DNA of 43,425 nucleotides, from the NCBI RefSeq assembly GCF_904063065.1, contig NZ_CAJFCL010000016.1:1-43425 (forward strand). Reading direction: 5' to 3'. Below the pieces are notes generated by a model. That model was given only the letters and a program-made list of their open reading frames with translations, was not told where the DNA came from and did no database searches. The translations under genes and the position numbers were made by a program. Each line of letters begins with the position of its first letter. Position 1 is the first letter of the stretch. Source of the stretch: Pseudomonas paraversuta (lineage in GTDB: Bacteria; Pseudomonadota; Gammaproteobacteria; Pseudomonadales; Pseudomonadaceae). Shown here piece by piece: positions 7,556 through 16,075 of the stretch.

Positions 7556-9961
7556 ATGGCCGACGCTCATAAAGTCCCTCCCATGCAGCGTTTTGTGAAC
7601 CGTTGCGCCGACCGGTTAATGACGCACCGAAAATCCCTGCTGGGTTTTTTTCTGCTGATCACCCTGGGCCTGGGTTACAGCGCCACCCACGTACGGCTGG
7701 ACCCGGGTTTCAACAAGCAGATCCCGGTGCGCCATGCCTACATGCTCAACTTTCTGGATTTCAGCCGCATCTTCACCGGGGCCAACCGGCTGCTGGTGAG
7801 CGTGCACTGGAAGGGCCAGGGCGATATCTACAACCCCGAGTTCCTGCAGACCCTGCAACAGGTCACGGACGACGTGTTCTATATCTCCGGGGTCAGCCGG
7901 CCCAGCGTCACCTCGTTGTTCACACCCAACGTGCGCTATATCGAAATCACCGAAGAAGGCTACGTCGGTGATCTGGTGGTGCCGCCGCAATATGCGGCAA
8001 CCCCCGCAGACCTGCAGCAAGTACGCAGCAATGCCGCACGCTCCGGGCAGATTGGCCGGCTGCTGGCCAACGACCTGAAATCGGCCATGGTGCGGGCCGA
8101 CCTGCAAGACACCGATCCGAAAACCGGGCAGCCGGTGAGCTATGTGCAAATCGCCCGCAGCCTCGAAGACATTCGCGCCAAATACAGTAATGCCGACATC
8201 GAAATCAACATCGTCGGTTTCGCCAAGCTGGTGGGCGATGTGGTCGAGGGGCTGAACACGGTGATGGGTTTTTTCGCCATCGCATTCCTGATTACTGGCC
8301 TGCTGCTGTGGGTCTATTCCCGGTCGTTGCGCCTGACCATGGTCGCGCTGCTGGTGGCCTTGTTGCCGGTGATCTGGCTCCTGGGCTTATTGCCGTTACT
8401 GGGCCTGGGGATCGATCCGATGTCGATTCTGGTGCCGTTTCTGATCTTCTCCATTGGCGTGTCCCACGCGGTACAAATGACCAATGCCTGGAAGCAGGAA
8501 GTGCTGGCGGGCAGCGATTCGGTCAGTGCGGCCAAGGCTGCCTTCAGCAAGATATTCATCCCGGGGGCCCTGGCCTTGCTGATGAATGCCCTGGGCTTCG
8601 GGGTGATCATGTTGATCGATATTCCCATCGTTCACGAACTGGGGATTACCGCGTGCATCGGCGTGATGCTGATGATCATCACCAACAAAATCATGTTGCC
8701 GCTGATCATCGCCCATCTGCAACTTGAGCCGCGTCTGCTCAATGCCCGCAGCCCCGGTTCGACCCGGCGCCATCCGCTGTGGTGGCGGCTGTCGGCGCTG
8801 GCCACGCCGGGCCCGGCACTGTGGGTCTTCGCCATCAGCCTGGTGCTGCTGGCAGCGGGGGCGTACAAGGCCCGTGAACTGCAGATTGGTGACATTGGTT
8901 CCGGGGCTCCGGAGCTGCGGGCCGATTCGCGCTATAACCAGGACAACCAGAAAATCATCAGCAACTACTCCATCGGCCTGGATGTGCTCTCGGTGTTTCT
9001 GACCATTGGCGGGCGCAGTGAAGCCTGCCTCGACCCGGCAGTCATGCGCGCGGTCGAAACCTTCGATTTCAAGATGCGCGAAGTGCCAGGTGTGCAATCG
9101 GTGCAAAGCGTGGCCGGCATGGGCAAGCAAGTGATTGCCGGCAACAACGAAGGCAACCCGCGCTGGGCCGCGATTCCGGGTTCCGCCCAGGGCTTGCAGC
9201 AGGGCGCCTATGCCTATTCGCCGGACTCGGGGCTGGTCACCGACAGTTGTCAGAAAATGCAGATTCTGGTGTTTCTGACCGATCACGAAGGGGCCAGCGT
9301 GGCCCATGTACTGGGGGAGGCCAAGCGCATCATTGGCGCCATCCAGGTGCCGGGTGTGACCTTCCATCTGGCGGGCGGCAACATCGGGGTCATGGCCGCT
9401 TCCAATGAAGCGGTCAAGCAGGCCGAGGTGGTGATGCTGGCGGCGTTGTTCTTCTCCGTGGCGCTGTTTTGCCTGCTGACCTTCCGTTCATTGCGCGCGG
9501 TGCTGTGCATTCTGGTGCCGCTGGCGATTGTGGCGGTGCTGTGCAATGCCCTGATGGCTCTGCTGGGCATCGGCCTCAAGGTCGCGACCCTGCCGGTCAT
9601 GGCGCTGGGGGTGGGGGTGGGTGTGGATTACGGGATCTACCTCTACGAGCGCATCGAGCACGAGATGGCGGCCGGGCAAGACCTGCGCGAAGCGTTCTAC
9701 CGGGCCATGTGCCAGCGCGGCACGGCGGCCGTATTTACCGCCGTCACCATGTCCCTTGGGGTCTGTACCTGGGTGTTTGCACCCCTCAAGTTCCAGGCCG
9801 ATATGGGCGTGCTCCTGGCCTTCATGTTTCTGGTCAACGTACTGGGCGCGATCTTTCTGCTCCCGGCGCTGGCTGCGTGGTTCAACCTGGGCAAGCCGCT
9901 GGTGAACAAAAGACCTTCCAGCGTACGCGCTTCCTGCGATCAACCGCTTGTCAATCTGTAG
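7556..9961 (+). CDS. RND/MMPL-type exporter permease (copy 1)
   Basis: This 801-residue inner-membrane protein belongs to the predicted RND exporters of the MMPL/COG1033 kind, about 800 residues with two repeats. Each half has one membrane segment, a large periplasmic loop and a five-segment bundle. The first segment is near residues 28-45 (LLGFFLLITLGLGYSATH). The first bundle is at about 230-390 and includes GLGIDPMSILVPF and VMLMIITN. The second half repeats the plan, with GVGVGVDYGIYLYERI near 685-700. ATG 7556 is preceded by GCGAGGTCGAA. The DUF1329 and DUF1302 genes follow, which in many proteobacteria travel with such exporters. A second gene at 27872 is nearly collinear. The stop codon lies inside a REP sequence and the tail is shorter than in copy 2. 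The cargo is unknown; a hydrophobic catabolic substrate or lipid is inferred. Confidence 0.9.
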   Translation: MADAHKVPPMQRFVNRCADRLMTHRKSLLGFFLLITLGLGYSATHVRLDPGFNKQIPVRHAYMLNFLDFSRIFTGANRLLVSVHWKGQGDIYNPEFLQTLQQVTDDVFYISGVSRPSVTSLFTPNVRYIEITEEGYVGDLVVPPQYAATPADLQQVRSNAARSGQIGRLLANDLKSAMVRADLQDTDPKTGQPVSYVQIARSLEDIRAKYSNADIEINIVGFAKLVGDVVEGLNTVMGFFAIAFLITGLLLWVYSRSLRLTMVALLVALLPVIWLLGLLPLLGLGIDPMSILVPFLIFSIGVSHAVQMTNAWKQEVLAGSDSVSAAKAAFSKIFIPGALALLMNALGFGVIMLIDIPIVHELGITACIGVMLMIITNKIMLPLIIAHLQLEPRLLNARSPGSTRRHPLWWRLSALATPGPALWVFAISLVLLAAGAYKARELQIGDIGSGAPELRADSRYNQDNQKIISNYSIGLDVLSVFLTIGGRSEACLDPAVMRAVETFDFKMREVPGVQSVQSVAGMGKQVIAGNNEGNPRWAAIPGSAQGLQQGAYAYSPDSGLVTDSCQKMQILVFLTDHEGASVAHVLGEAKRIIGAIQVPGVTFHLAGGNIGVMAASNEAVKQAEVVMLAALFFSVALFCLLTFRSLRAVLCILVPLAIVAVLCNALMALLGIGLKVATLPVMALGVGVGVDYGIYLYERIEHEMAAGQDLREAFYRAMCQRGTAAVFTAVTMSLGVCTWVFAPLKFQADMGVLLAFMFLVNVLGAIFLLPALAAWFNLGKPLVNKRPSSVRASCDQPLVNL

Positions 9962-10043
9962 GAGCGAGCTTGCTCGCGATGGCATCGCCGCTACCCATTG
10001 AAGAATTGCAGTGTCTGCATCGCGAGCAAGGGTGCTCCTGCAG
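9957..10043. repeat. REPIN: inverted pair of REP elements (GTAGGAGCGAGC family)
   Basis: GTAGGAGCGAGCTTGCTCGC begins at 9958, and a decayed inverted partner (CGCGAGCAAGGGTGCTCCTG) ends at 10043. It lies between RND1 and DUF1329 and supplies the RND1 stop codon (TAG, 9959-9961). It may form a hairpin that tunes the distal part of the operon mRNA. Confidence 0.8.
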
Positions 10044-10080
10044 ATCGGCATGTACGTCTAATAACAAGGAGAACACCCCC

Positions 10081-11463
10081 ATGCGACGTCTTTCTCAGGT
10101 GGGCGGCTGGCTGTCAGTCGCTCTGGTTTTGCACAGTTACAGCGGGCCGCTTCAGGCCCAGGCCCCAGCCGACCAGATTGCCCGGCTGGGCAAGGATCTG
10201 ACCTGTGTCGGCGCCCAGCAGGCGGGCAACGCCGAGGGCACTATCCCGCCGTTCGGCGGCCAATGGCTGGGGGCGGCTCCCGGCATGAAGTTCGAAGGCA
10301 CAGGTAAACATCCGATCGACCCTTACCCCAACGAGAAGCCGTTGTTCGTGATTACCGCGCAAAACCTGAGTCAGTACGGTGCGCACCTGTCCGAGGGCCA
10401 GAAAGCCCTGTTCAAGCTCTACCCGCAAACCTTCCGCATGCCGGTGTACCCGTCCCACCGCGATTTCCGTTTTTCCGACACGGTGTGCAAGGCCACTCTG
10501 GAAAACGCCTCGGTCGCCAAGCTGGTGGATGATGGCGAAGGCGTGGTGGCCCGTACCGGCGGGGTCGCGTTTCCGATCCCGCAGAACGGCATTGAATTGC
10601 TGAAAAATGCCTCGCTGTTCACGGTCAGGGCCTGGACTGAGGAATACACCTCGGACAACGCCTATGTGCTCAAGGACGGCAATATCAACTGGGGCCGCGT
10701 GCACTCGCGCAACATGGCGCCGGGGCTGGAGCCGGGCAAGATCGGTGATACCACCGGCAACTCCTCGTTCTACCTCAACGAAACCCTGCTGCCACAGCGC
10801 GACAAGGGCGAAATCAACACCGGTACCGAGTACTGGAACGACAAGACCGAGCCGCGCCAGAGCTGGCGCTACGACCCGGGCACCCGGCGCGTGCGGCAGT
10901 CGCCGGGCTACGGTTTTGACATGGCCTTCCCGGGCTCCGGCGGTTCGATCACGGTCGACGAAGTACGGATCTTCAACGGTTCGGCCCAGCGCTATAACTG
11001 GAATATCGTTGGCAAAAAAGAGCTGTATATCCCTTACAACACCGCGCGTCTGCACGCCAGCGATCTCAAATACGCCGGGATGCTGACCCCGGGCCACATC
11101 AACCCCGACAACATGCGTTATGAACTGCACCGCGTCTGGGTCCTCGAAGGTGTGCTCAAGCCCGGCAACCGTCATCTGTACGGCAAGCGCACGATGTACA
11201 TCGACGAGGACAGCTGGTTTCCGGTCATGGGCGACAACTATGACAACCGTGGCGAGCTGTGGCGTACCTCGATGGTCAACTACTTCTACGCCCCGGAAAC
11301 CCAGACCTGGCAGGCAGGTGTCGGCCTGTACCACGACTTGAACGCCGGCAGTTACCTGGCCTTCAACTTGATCAATGAGCAGCGCAACGGCTATGTCCTG
11401 AACAAGGGCGGTCTAGCCCCCGGAGACTTTGGCCCGGAAGCCGCTCGCCGGGCTGGCAAATAA
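10081..11463 (+). CDS. DUF1329 family exported protein
   Basis: The product has 460 residues from ATG 10081, with AAGGAGAACACCCCC before it. The N-terminus is a Sec signal peptide (MRRLSQVGGWLSVALVLHSY, likely cleaved after LQAQA near residue 29). The mature part shows DUF1329 features: conserved blocks such as GGVAFPIPQNGIE (about 162-174), DYD-like ends and a C-terminal beta-rich segment (RTMYIDEDSWF, MVNYFYAPE). Family members fold like LolA/LolB lipoprotein carriers and sit in the periplasm or at the outer membrane. They are usually encoded beside DUF1302 proteins and RND exporters, as here. A role in carrying a hydrophobic compound between membranes is inferred from fold and context. It belongs to the RND1 operon. 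Confidence 0.88.
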   Translation: MRRLSQVGGWLSVALVLHSYSGPLQAQAPADQIARLGKDLTCVGAQQAGNAEGTIPPFGGQWLGAAPGMKFEGTGKHPIDPYPNEKPLFVITAQNLSQYGAHLSEGQKALFKLYPQTFRMPVYPSHRDFRFSDTVCKATLENASVAKLVDDGEGVVARTGGVAFPIPQNGIELLKNASLFTVRAWTEEYTSDNAYVLKDGNINWGRVHSRNMAPGLEPGKIGDTTGNSSFYLNETLLPQRDKGEINTGTEYWNDKTEPRQSWRYDPGTRRVRQSPGYGFDMAFPGSGGSITVDEVRIFNGSAQRYNWNIVGKKELYIPYNTARLHASDLKYAGMLTPGHINPDNMRYELHRVWVLEGVLKPGNRHLYGKRTMYIDEDSWFPVMGDNYDNRGELWRTSMVNYFYAPETQTWQAGVGLYHDLNAGSYLAFNLINEQRNGYVLNKGGLAPGDFGPEAARRAGK

Positions 11464-11556
11464 ACGGTCAACCCCCCTGACTTTACCCGTCTGCCACAGG
11501 TTGACTGTGCGCGGGCGGGCGGGTGATGCACAACAATAAGAAACAAGGAGCACGGC

Positions 11557-13170
11557 ATGCTTAAGCACTGCACACGTTTTGTGGGGACCGGTTTACTGTC
11601 GGGTTTGAGCACCCTGGTACTGGCGGCGCCGACCATCGAGCTGGGAGAAAACACCACCCTCGACTCGTCGCTTACGGTCAACTACACCGCCTCCATGCGT
11701 ACAGAAAAGCCTGATCACGAATACCTCAACAGCATCAACAACGACGATGCCACCCGCAACTTCAAGCGGGGTTCCTTGATCAACAACCGGGTCAGCGTAT
11801 TTGGCGAGTTGATGCTCAAGCACGACAACCTCGGTGCCGTGATGCGAGGCAGCCACTTCTATGACGAGGTGTACCACCAGCGCAACGACAACGACTCGCC
11901 GGACACGGTCAACAAAACCGGGCGCTACAACGACTTCAGCCGGGACACGCGCAAACTCAGCGGCAGCAAGGCCCGACTGCTGGACGCCTATGTGTATGGC
12001 GACTTTACCGTCAACGACGATCAGTACGTGTCACTCAAGGCCGGCCGGCACCTGGTGGCCTGGGGCGAGAGCCTGTTCTGGCCCAACATCAGCCAGGGCC
12101 AGGCGCCCGTGGATGCGACCAAATTCAACGTGCCGGGAACCGAGGCCAAGGACGCCTACCTGCCTGTGGGGCAGGTGTCGGGCTCGTGGTCGATCAATGA
12201 AGATTTGGCCTTGCTCGGCTTTTACCAATACAAATGGGAAGAAACCCAGCTCAACCCGGTGGGTGATTACTTCGGCAGCGACACCTTTGGTCCGGGGGCC
12301 GAGTTTTATCGTCTGGCTCCCGGCATTGTCAGCAGCCTGCCCGATTCAGCTGCGGTGGGTTATGGCGGCTCGGTCAAGCCGGGCAACAGCGGCGAGTGGG
12401 GTATAGGTACCCGCTACCGGATCACCCAAAACACCGAAATCGGCCTGTTCCACTATCGCTACCACGATCGCGTACCGGCGCTGTTTTTCGACTTTACCGG
12501 GCAGACCCATTACTCCTCACTGAACAAGGTCGGGGGCAGTGGCTACGGTCCGAGTTACCAGTTGGGTTACTTCGACAACATCAAGCTGACAGGCATCAGC
12601 TTCACCACCAAAGCGGGGGACTCGGTACAGTTTGCCGGCGACCTGAGCTACCGCGACGGTGCGGCGGTCTATTTGAGCAATGGTGCACCGGCCCGGGGCC
12701 AGCTGTGGCAAGGCAACCTCAACGCGGTGTACATGATCGGGCCGACGTTCATGGCGCAGCAAACCACCCTCATGGCCGAAGTGGTGCACCAGCGGATTCA
12801 GGGGGTTGATGACCTGACCGTTACCGGCGGCGGGGCGGGTACCGACGGCACGTTCAACAAATACGTGTACGACGGCCAGACCCGGGGTTCCAGCCTGCTG
12901 GGGATTGGCACGTACTTCGATCATCCGAACATATTCAATGGCTGGGACCTGACCACCAAGGCCACCTGGACCCAGAACATTGATGGCAGCGCCTACTCCG
13001 GTTTGGGCCGTGCGGAAAAGCGCCTGACCCTGGGCGGGGATTTCAAATACCTGGGCAACTTCCAGCTGGGGCTGACCTACGTGGCCTACCTGAGCTCGGC
13101 AGACCTGGCCCAGGGCCGGACCATGGCCGACAGGGACTACCTGTCGTTCAACGGCAAGTACACCTTCTAG
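11557..13170 (+). CDS. DUF1302 family outer-membrane beta-barrel protein
   Basis: The product has 537 residues from ATG 11557 with a strong ribosome site (AACAAGGAGCACGGC). A signal peptide ends near residue 24 (TLVLAAPTIE). The mature protein alternates short amphipathic strands and polar turns and ends in YTF, the C-terminal aromatic typical of outer-membrane barrels. Conserved pieces include GRHLVAWGESLFWPNISQGQ (about 168-187). DUF1302 proteins are found with DUF1329 and RND partners in clusters for hydrophobic substrates. A channel for uptake or export across the outer membrane is the likely role. It is the last gene of the operon; the REP array starts 9 bp after the stop. Confidence 0.88.
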   Translation: MLKHCTRFVGTGLLSGLSTLVLAAPTIELGENTTLDSSLTVNYTASMRTEKPDHEYLNSINNDDATRNFKRGSLINNRVSVFGELMLKHDNLGAVMRGSHFYDEVYHQRNDNDSPDTVNKTGRYNDFSRDTRKLSGSKARLLDAYVYGDFTVNDDQYVSLKAGRHLVAWGESLFWPNISQGQAPVDATKFNVPGTEAKDAYLPVGQVSGSWSINEDLALLGFYQYKWEETQLNPVGDYFGSDTFGPGAEFYRLAPGIVSSLPDSAAVGYGGSVKPGNSGEWGIGTRYRITQNTEIGLFHYRYHDRVPALFFDFTGQTHYSSLNKVGGSGYGPSYQLGYFDNIKLTGISFTTKAGDSVQFAGDLSYRDGAAVYLSNGAPARGQLWQGNLNAVYMIGPTFMAQQTTLMAEVVHQRIQGVDDLTVTGGGAGTDGTFNKYVYDGQTRGSSLLGIGTYFDHPNIFNGWDLTTKATWTQNIDGSAYSGLGRAEKRLTLGGDFKYLGNFQLGLTYVAYLSSADLAQGRTMADRDYLSFNGKYTF

Positions 13171-13179
13171 TCCTGCCCC

Positions 13180-13904
13180 CATCGCCGGCAAGCCGGCTCC
13201 CACAAGGTCAGAAGCAGCACAGTCATTGTGGGAGCCGGCTTGCCGGCGATGGGGTTTCAAAGCCAGACAGCCAGCTGCCACAAGGTCAGAAGCAGCACAG
13301 TCATTGTGGGAGCCGGCTTGCCGGCGATGGGGCTTCAAAGTCAGACAGCTGGCTGCCACAAGGTCAGATACAGCACTGTCATTGTGGGAGCTTGCTTGCC
13401 GGCGATAAGGTTTCAAAGCCAGACAGCCAGCTGCCACAAGGTCAGATACAGCACTGTCATTGTGGGAGCCGGCTTGCCGGCGATGGGGCTTCAAATTCAG
13501 ACAGCTGGCTGCCACAAGGTCAGAAGCAGCACAGTCATTGTGGGAGCTGGCTTGCCGGCGATGGGGTTTCAAAGCCAGACAGCCGGCTGCCACAAGGTCA
13601 GAAGCAGCACAGCCATTGTGGGAACTGGTTTGCCGGCGATAAGGTTTCAAAGCCAGACAGCCAGCTGCCACAAGGTCAGATACAGCACTGTCATTGTGGG
13701 AGCCGGCTTGCCGGCGATGGGGCTTCAAAGTCAGACAGCTGGCTGCCACAAGGTCAGAAGCAGCACAGTCATTGTGGGAGCTGGCTTGCCGGCGATGGGG
13801 TTTCAAAGCCAGACAGCCGGCTGCCACAAGGTCAGAAACAGCACAGTCATTGTGGGAGCCGGCTTGCCGGCGATGGGGTTTCAAAGCCAGACAGCATCCC
13901 ACAA
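13180..13904. repeat. REP array 1: nine-step tandem repeat of exactly 78 bp
   Basis: GTGGGAGC-type REP cores start at 13228 and then at exact 78-bp steps (13306, 13384, 13462, 13540, 13618, 13696, 13774, 13852). Each unit holds a REP palindrome (GGCTTGCCGGCGAT), then TTTCAAAGCCAGACAGC, then CACAAGGTCAGA and a variable CAGCAC stretch. An inverted REP at 13180-13200 opens the array. Units alternate in type: 3, 4, 5 match 6, 7, 8, giving a 234-bp higher-order repeat. The array ends inside the 3' end of the RAYT gene. Because 78 is a multiple of three, long but meaningless open frames cross it. Confidence 0.95.
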
Positions 13905-14339
13905 AGGGTAATCCCCAACCCGCTTCACCAGACCTGCCCGTAAAGGATTGGCTACCACATAGCGCGCCAGATTTTTCAGATCTTCTTCGCGACGCAATGC
14001 ATGATCGTGAAACCCTTTTTGCCAGCGCCTGCCGGTTCTGTCTGTCATGCGATTGATGGCGCGAGCACTCAATGACTTGGTACGCCCCATGAGCTTGTCA
14101 AGTGAAGCGCTTTGCAGCTCTACCAGCCAATGAAAATGATCGGGCATTACAACCCATGCGAGTGAATTGACCGAACCTTGTGTGTGCTCATGACGAAATT
14201 GAGCAACCACTAACCTGCCAACGCGCCAGTCAGAGAACAGAGGTTCCCGGTCCAGCGTATTGGCGGTCAACAGGTAGATGCCATTGGCCTGGGAAAATCG
14301 GCCATACCTTAAACGGCTGGAAGCAGGTCGTTGGGTCAT
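13881..14339 (-). CDS. REP-associated tyrosine transposase (RAYT, TnpA_REP)
   Basis: The product has 152 residues from ATG 14339. It is an HUH-type single-strand transposase related to IS200/IS605 TnpA, thought to mobilise or domesticate REP/REPIN sequences. Seen: VVMPDHFHWLVEL with the metal-binding His68-x-His70, and the catalytic tyrosine in LARYVVANPLRAGLV at about residue 127. The conserved WQKGFHDHALR segment precedes the tyrosine. Length and motifs are complete, so it looks functional. REP arrays flank it on both sides in opposite orientations. Its last six codons and stop (WDAVWL) lie in sequence that also recurs in the array units. Confidence is high. Confidence 0.93.
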   Translation of the reverse strand: MTQRPASSRLRYGRFSQANGIYLLTANTLDREPLFSDWRVGRLVVAQFRHEHTQGSVNSLAWVVMPDHFHWLVELQSASLDKLMGRTKSLSARAINRMTDRTGRRWQKGFHDHALRREEDLKNLARYVVANPLRAGLVKRVGDYPLWDAVWL

Positions 14340-14429
14340 GAGCTCTACTCATAAGTCAGAGCTGCAAAGACTAGTTTCTGAGGCAAGCGACTTCCGAGAG
14401 TCTCTGGACCAAATATTTCATGGCCTGAT

Positions 14430-14878
14430 GCATCGCCGGCAAGCCGGCTCCCACAAGGTCAGAAGCAGCACAGTCATTGTGGGGTGCTGTCTGGCTTTGA
14501 AAGCCTATGGCCGGCAAACCGGCTCCCACAGGGTCAGAGGTAACACAGTCATTGTGGGATGCTGTCTGGCTTTGAGAGCCTATGGCCGGCAAGCCGGCTC
14601 CCACAGGGTCAGAGGCAACACAGTCATTGTGGGATGCTGTCTGGCTTTGAAAGCCTATGGCCGGCAAACCGGCTCCCACAGGGTCAGAGGTAACACAGTC
14701 ATTGTGGGGTGCTGTCTGGCTTTGAGAGTCTATCGCCGGCAAGCCGGCTCCCACAGGATCAGAGGCAACACAGTCAATGTGGGATGCTGTCTGGCTTTGA
14801 GAGCCTATGGCCGGCAAGCCGGCTCCTACAATGGTAGGGTCGCGTCTGACCTTGTGGGAGCTGGCTTGCCGGCGATAG
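14430..14878. repeat. REP array 2: tandem repeat of exactly 75 bp
   Basis: GTGGG cores lie at 14479, 14554, 14629, 14704 and 14779, an exact 75-bp period. Each unit has GCCGGCAAGCCGGCTCCCAC, then a GTCAGAGG-CACAGTCATTG stretch, then GATGCTGTCTGGCTTTGA and AGCCTATGG. Alternate units (CAAACC versus CAAGCC) resemble each other, suggesting growth by two-unit steps. The orientation is opposite to array 1 relative to the transposase. The last REP (about 14855-14877) is inverted and close to the next gene's stop. Confidence 0.95.
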
Positions 14879-14890
14879 GTGCGCCACGAT

Positions 14891-16075
14891 CTATCTGGCC
14901 TCGCGGGGCATTCCAAGGGCCCGTTCGGCGATGATGTTGCGCTGTATTTCGTTGCTGCCGCCGTAGATGGTGTCCGCCCGGGTAAACAGGAACAATGCCT
15001 GTAACCGCGTCAGTTCATAAGGCGCTGCCGCCAGCAACTCTGCCTCCGGCCCCAGTACATCCATCGCCAGTTTCCCCAGCTCCAGGTGCCAGGTCGACCA
15101 CGCCAGTTTATAAATGGTCGCCTCAGGTCGCAGGCTGCCATCCTGTACCCCCGAGAGCATGCGCAACGAGTTGTAGCGCAGTACCCGCAAGCCGCTCCAG
15201 GCCTGGGCGATGCGTTGCCGCATGATCGGGTCTTGCGCCGCACCATTGGCCTTGGCGATGCGCACCACTTCGTCCAGTTCGTTCTGAAATTGCATCTGCT
15301 GGCCAAGGGTCGATACCCCGCGCTCGAAACCCAGCAGGGCCATGGCGATTTTCCAGCCGTCACCGGGCTGGCCAATCAGGTTGTCGGCCGCAGTGCGCGC
15401 CTGGTCGAAAAATACTTCATTGAATTCGCTGGTGCCGGTCAGTTGCCGGATCGGCTGCACGCGAATCTGCGCCTGAGCCATCGGCACCAGCAGGAATGAC
15501 AAGCCGCGATGCCCGACACTGCCCGGCTCGGTACGCGCCAGGACAAAACACCAGTCCGATTCATGGGCCAGGGACGTCCAGATTTTCTGCCCGCTGATCA
15601 GCCACTGGCCACTCTCACTGTCGAGGCTGGCGCGGGTCTTGATATTGGCCAGATCGGAGCCGGCACCGGGTTCGGAGTAGCCCTGGCACCAAAAGTGCTG
15701 CCCGCTCAGAATGGCTGGCAGAAACCGCTGTTGTTGCCCGGGTGTACCAAAGGCCGCCAACGTCGGACCGACCAGTCCTTCGCCGATGTGCCCCATGCGC
15801 CCCGGGCCACCCGCGCGGGCGTATTCCTCATAAAAGATCACTTGCTGGTTGATGCTCAAACCACGACCACCATGCTCGATGGCCCAGCCCGCACCCACCC
15901 AGCGGCCCGCGGCCAGTTCGCGCTCCCACTGCTTGCGCAATCCGGGGGCGAAGTCTTCGTCTCCCGGCCCGCCACGAAAGCGCAGTTCGTTGTATTGCCC
16001 GCTCAGGTGCTCCTGCATCCACTGCGCCACCTGTTGGCGAAAATGCTCATCTGCCGCGCTGAAACCAATGTTCAT
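14891..16075 (-). CDS. Acyl-CoA dehydrogenase, substrate/FAD-domain subunit of a heteromeric pair
   Basis: The product has 394 residues from ATG 16075, overlapping the upstream gene by 4 bp (ATGA). Acyl-CoA dehydrogenases make the alpha-beta double bond of CoA esters and pass electrons to ETF. The middle domain has the full FAD/substrate motif CQGYSEPGAGSDLANIKT (about 129-146), and the end carries IYGGSNEIQRNIIAERALGM. The position of the medium-chain-type catalytic Glu (YEG) is Gly, and the RxQFG FAD segment is missing. In FadE pairs of steroid degraders, such as FadE26-FadE27 or ScdC1-ScdC2, the active site is split in this way. The upstream partner carries the missing segment. The substrate is probably a cyclic or branched acyl-CoA. 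Confidence 0.87.
   Translation of the reverse strand: MNIGFSAADEHFRQQVAQWMQEHLSGQYNELRFRGGPGDEDFAPGLRKQWERELAAGRWVGAGWAIEHGGRGLSINQQVIFYEEYARAGGPGRMGHIGEGLVGPTLAAFGTPGQQQRFLPAILSGQHFWCQGYSEPGAGSDLANIKTRASLDSESGQWLISGQKIWTSLAHESDWCFVLARTEPGSVGHRGLSFLLVPMAQAQIRVQPIRQLTGTSEFNEVFFDQARTAADNLIGQPGDGWKIAMALLGFERGVSTLGQQMQFQNELDEVVRIAKANGAAQDPIMRQRIAQAWSGLRVLRYNSLRMLSGVQDGSLRPEATIYKLAWSTWHLELGKLAMDVLGPEAELLAAAPYELTRLQALFLFTRADTIYGGSNEIQRNIIAERALGMPREAR

Noticed and set aside
9469..10080. Upstream extension of the DUF1329 frame into the RND1 gene
   Set aside because: The signal peptide starts at ATG 10081 behind a good ribosome site; the extension overlaps RND1 coding sequence.
13180..13904. CRISPR-like appearance of the regular repeats
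   Set aside because: The period is 78 bp with no unique spacers; every unit is nearly identical along its whole length and contains a REP core. No cas genes are present.
12517..13943. Long open frames of 180-460 codons through array 1 on both strands
   Set aside because: The 78-bp period is a multiple of three, so any frame lacking a stop in one unit stays open. The peptides are simple repeats and overlap DUF1302 and the REP units.
14278..14934. Open frames of about 180-220 codons across array 2
   Set aside because: They are a product of the 75-bp period, have no ribosome site and encode repeated REP sequence.
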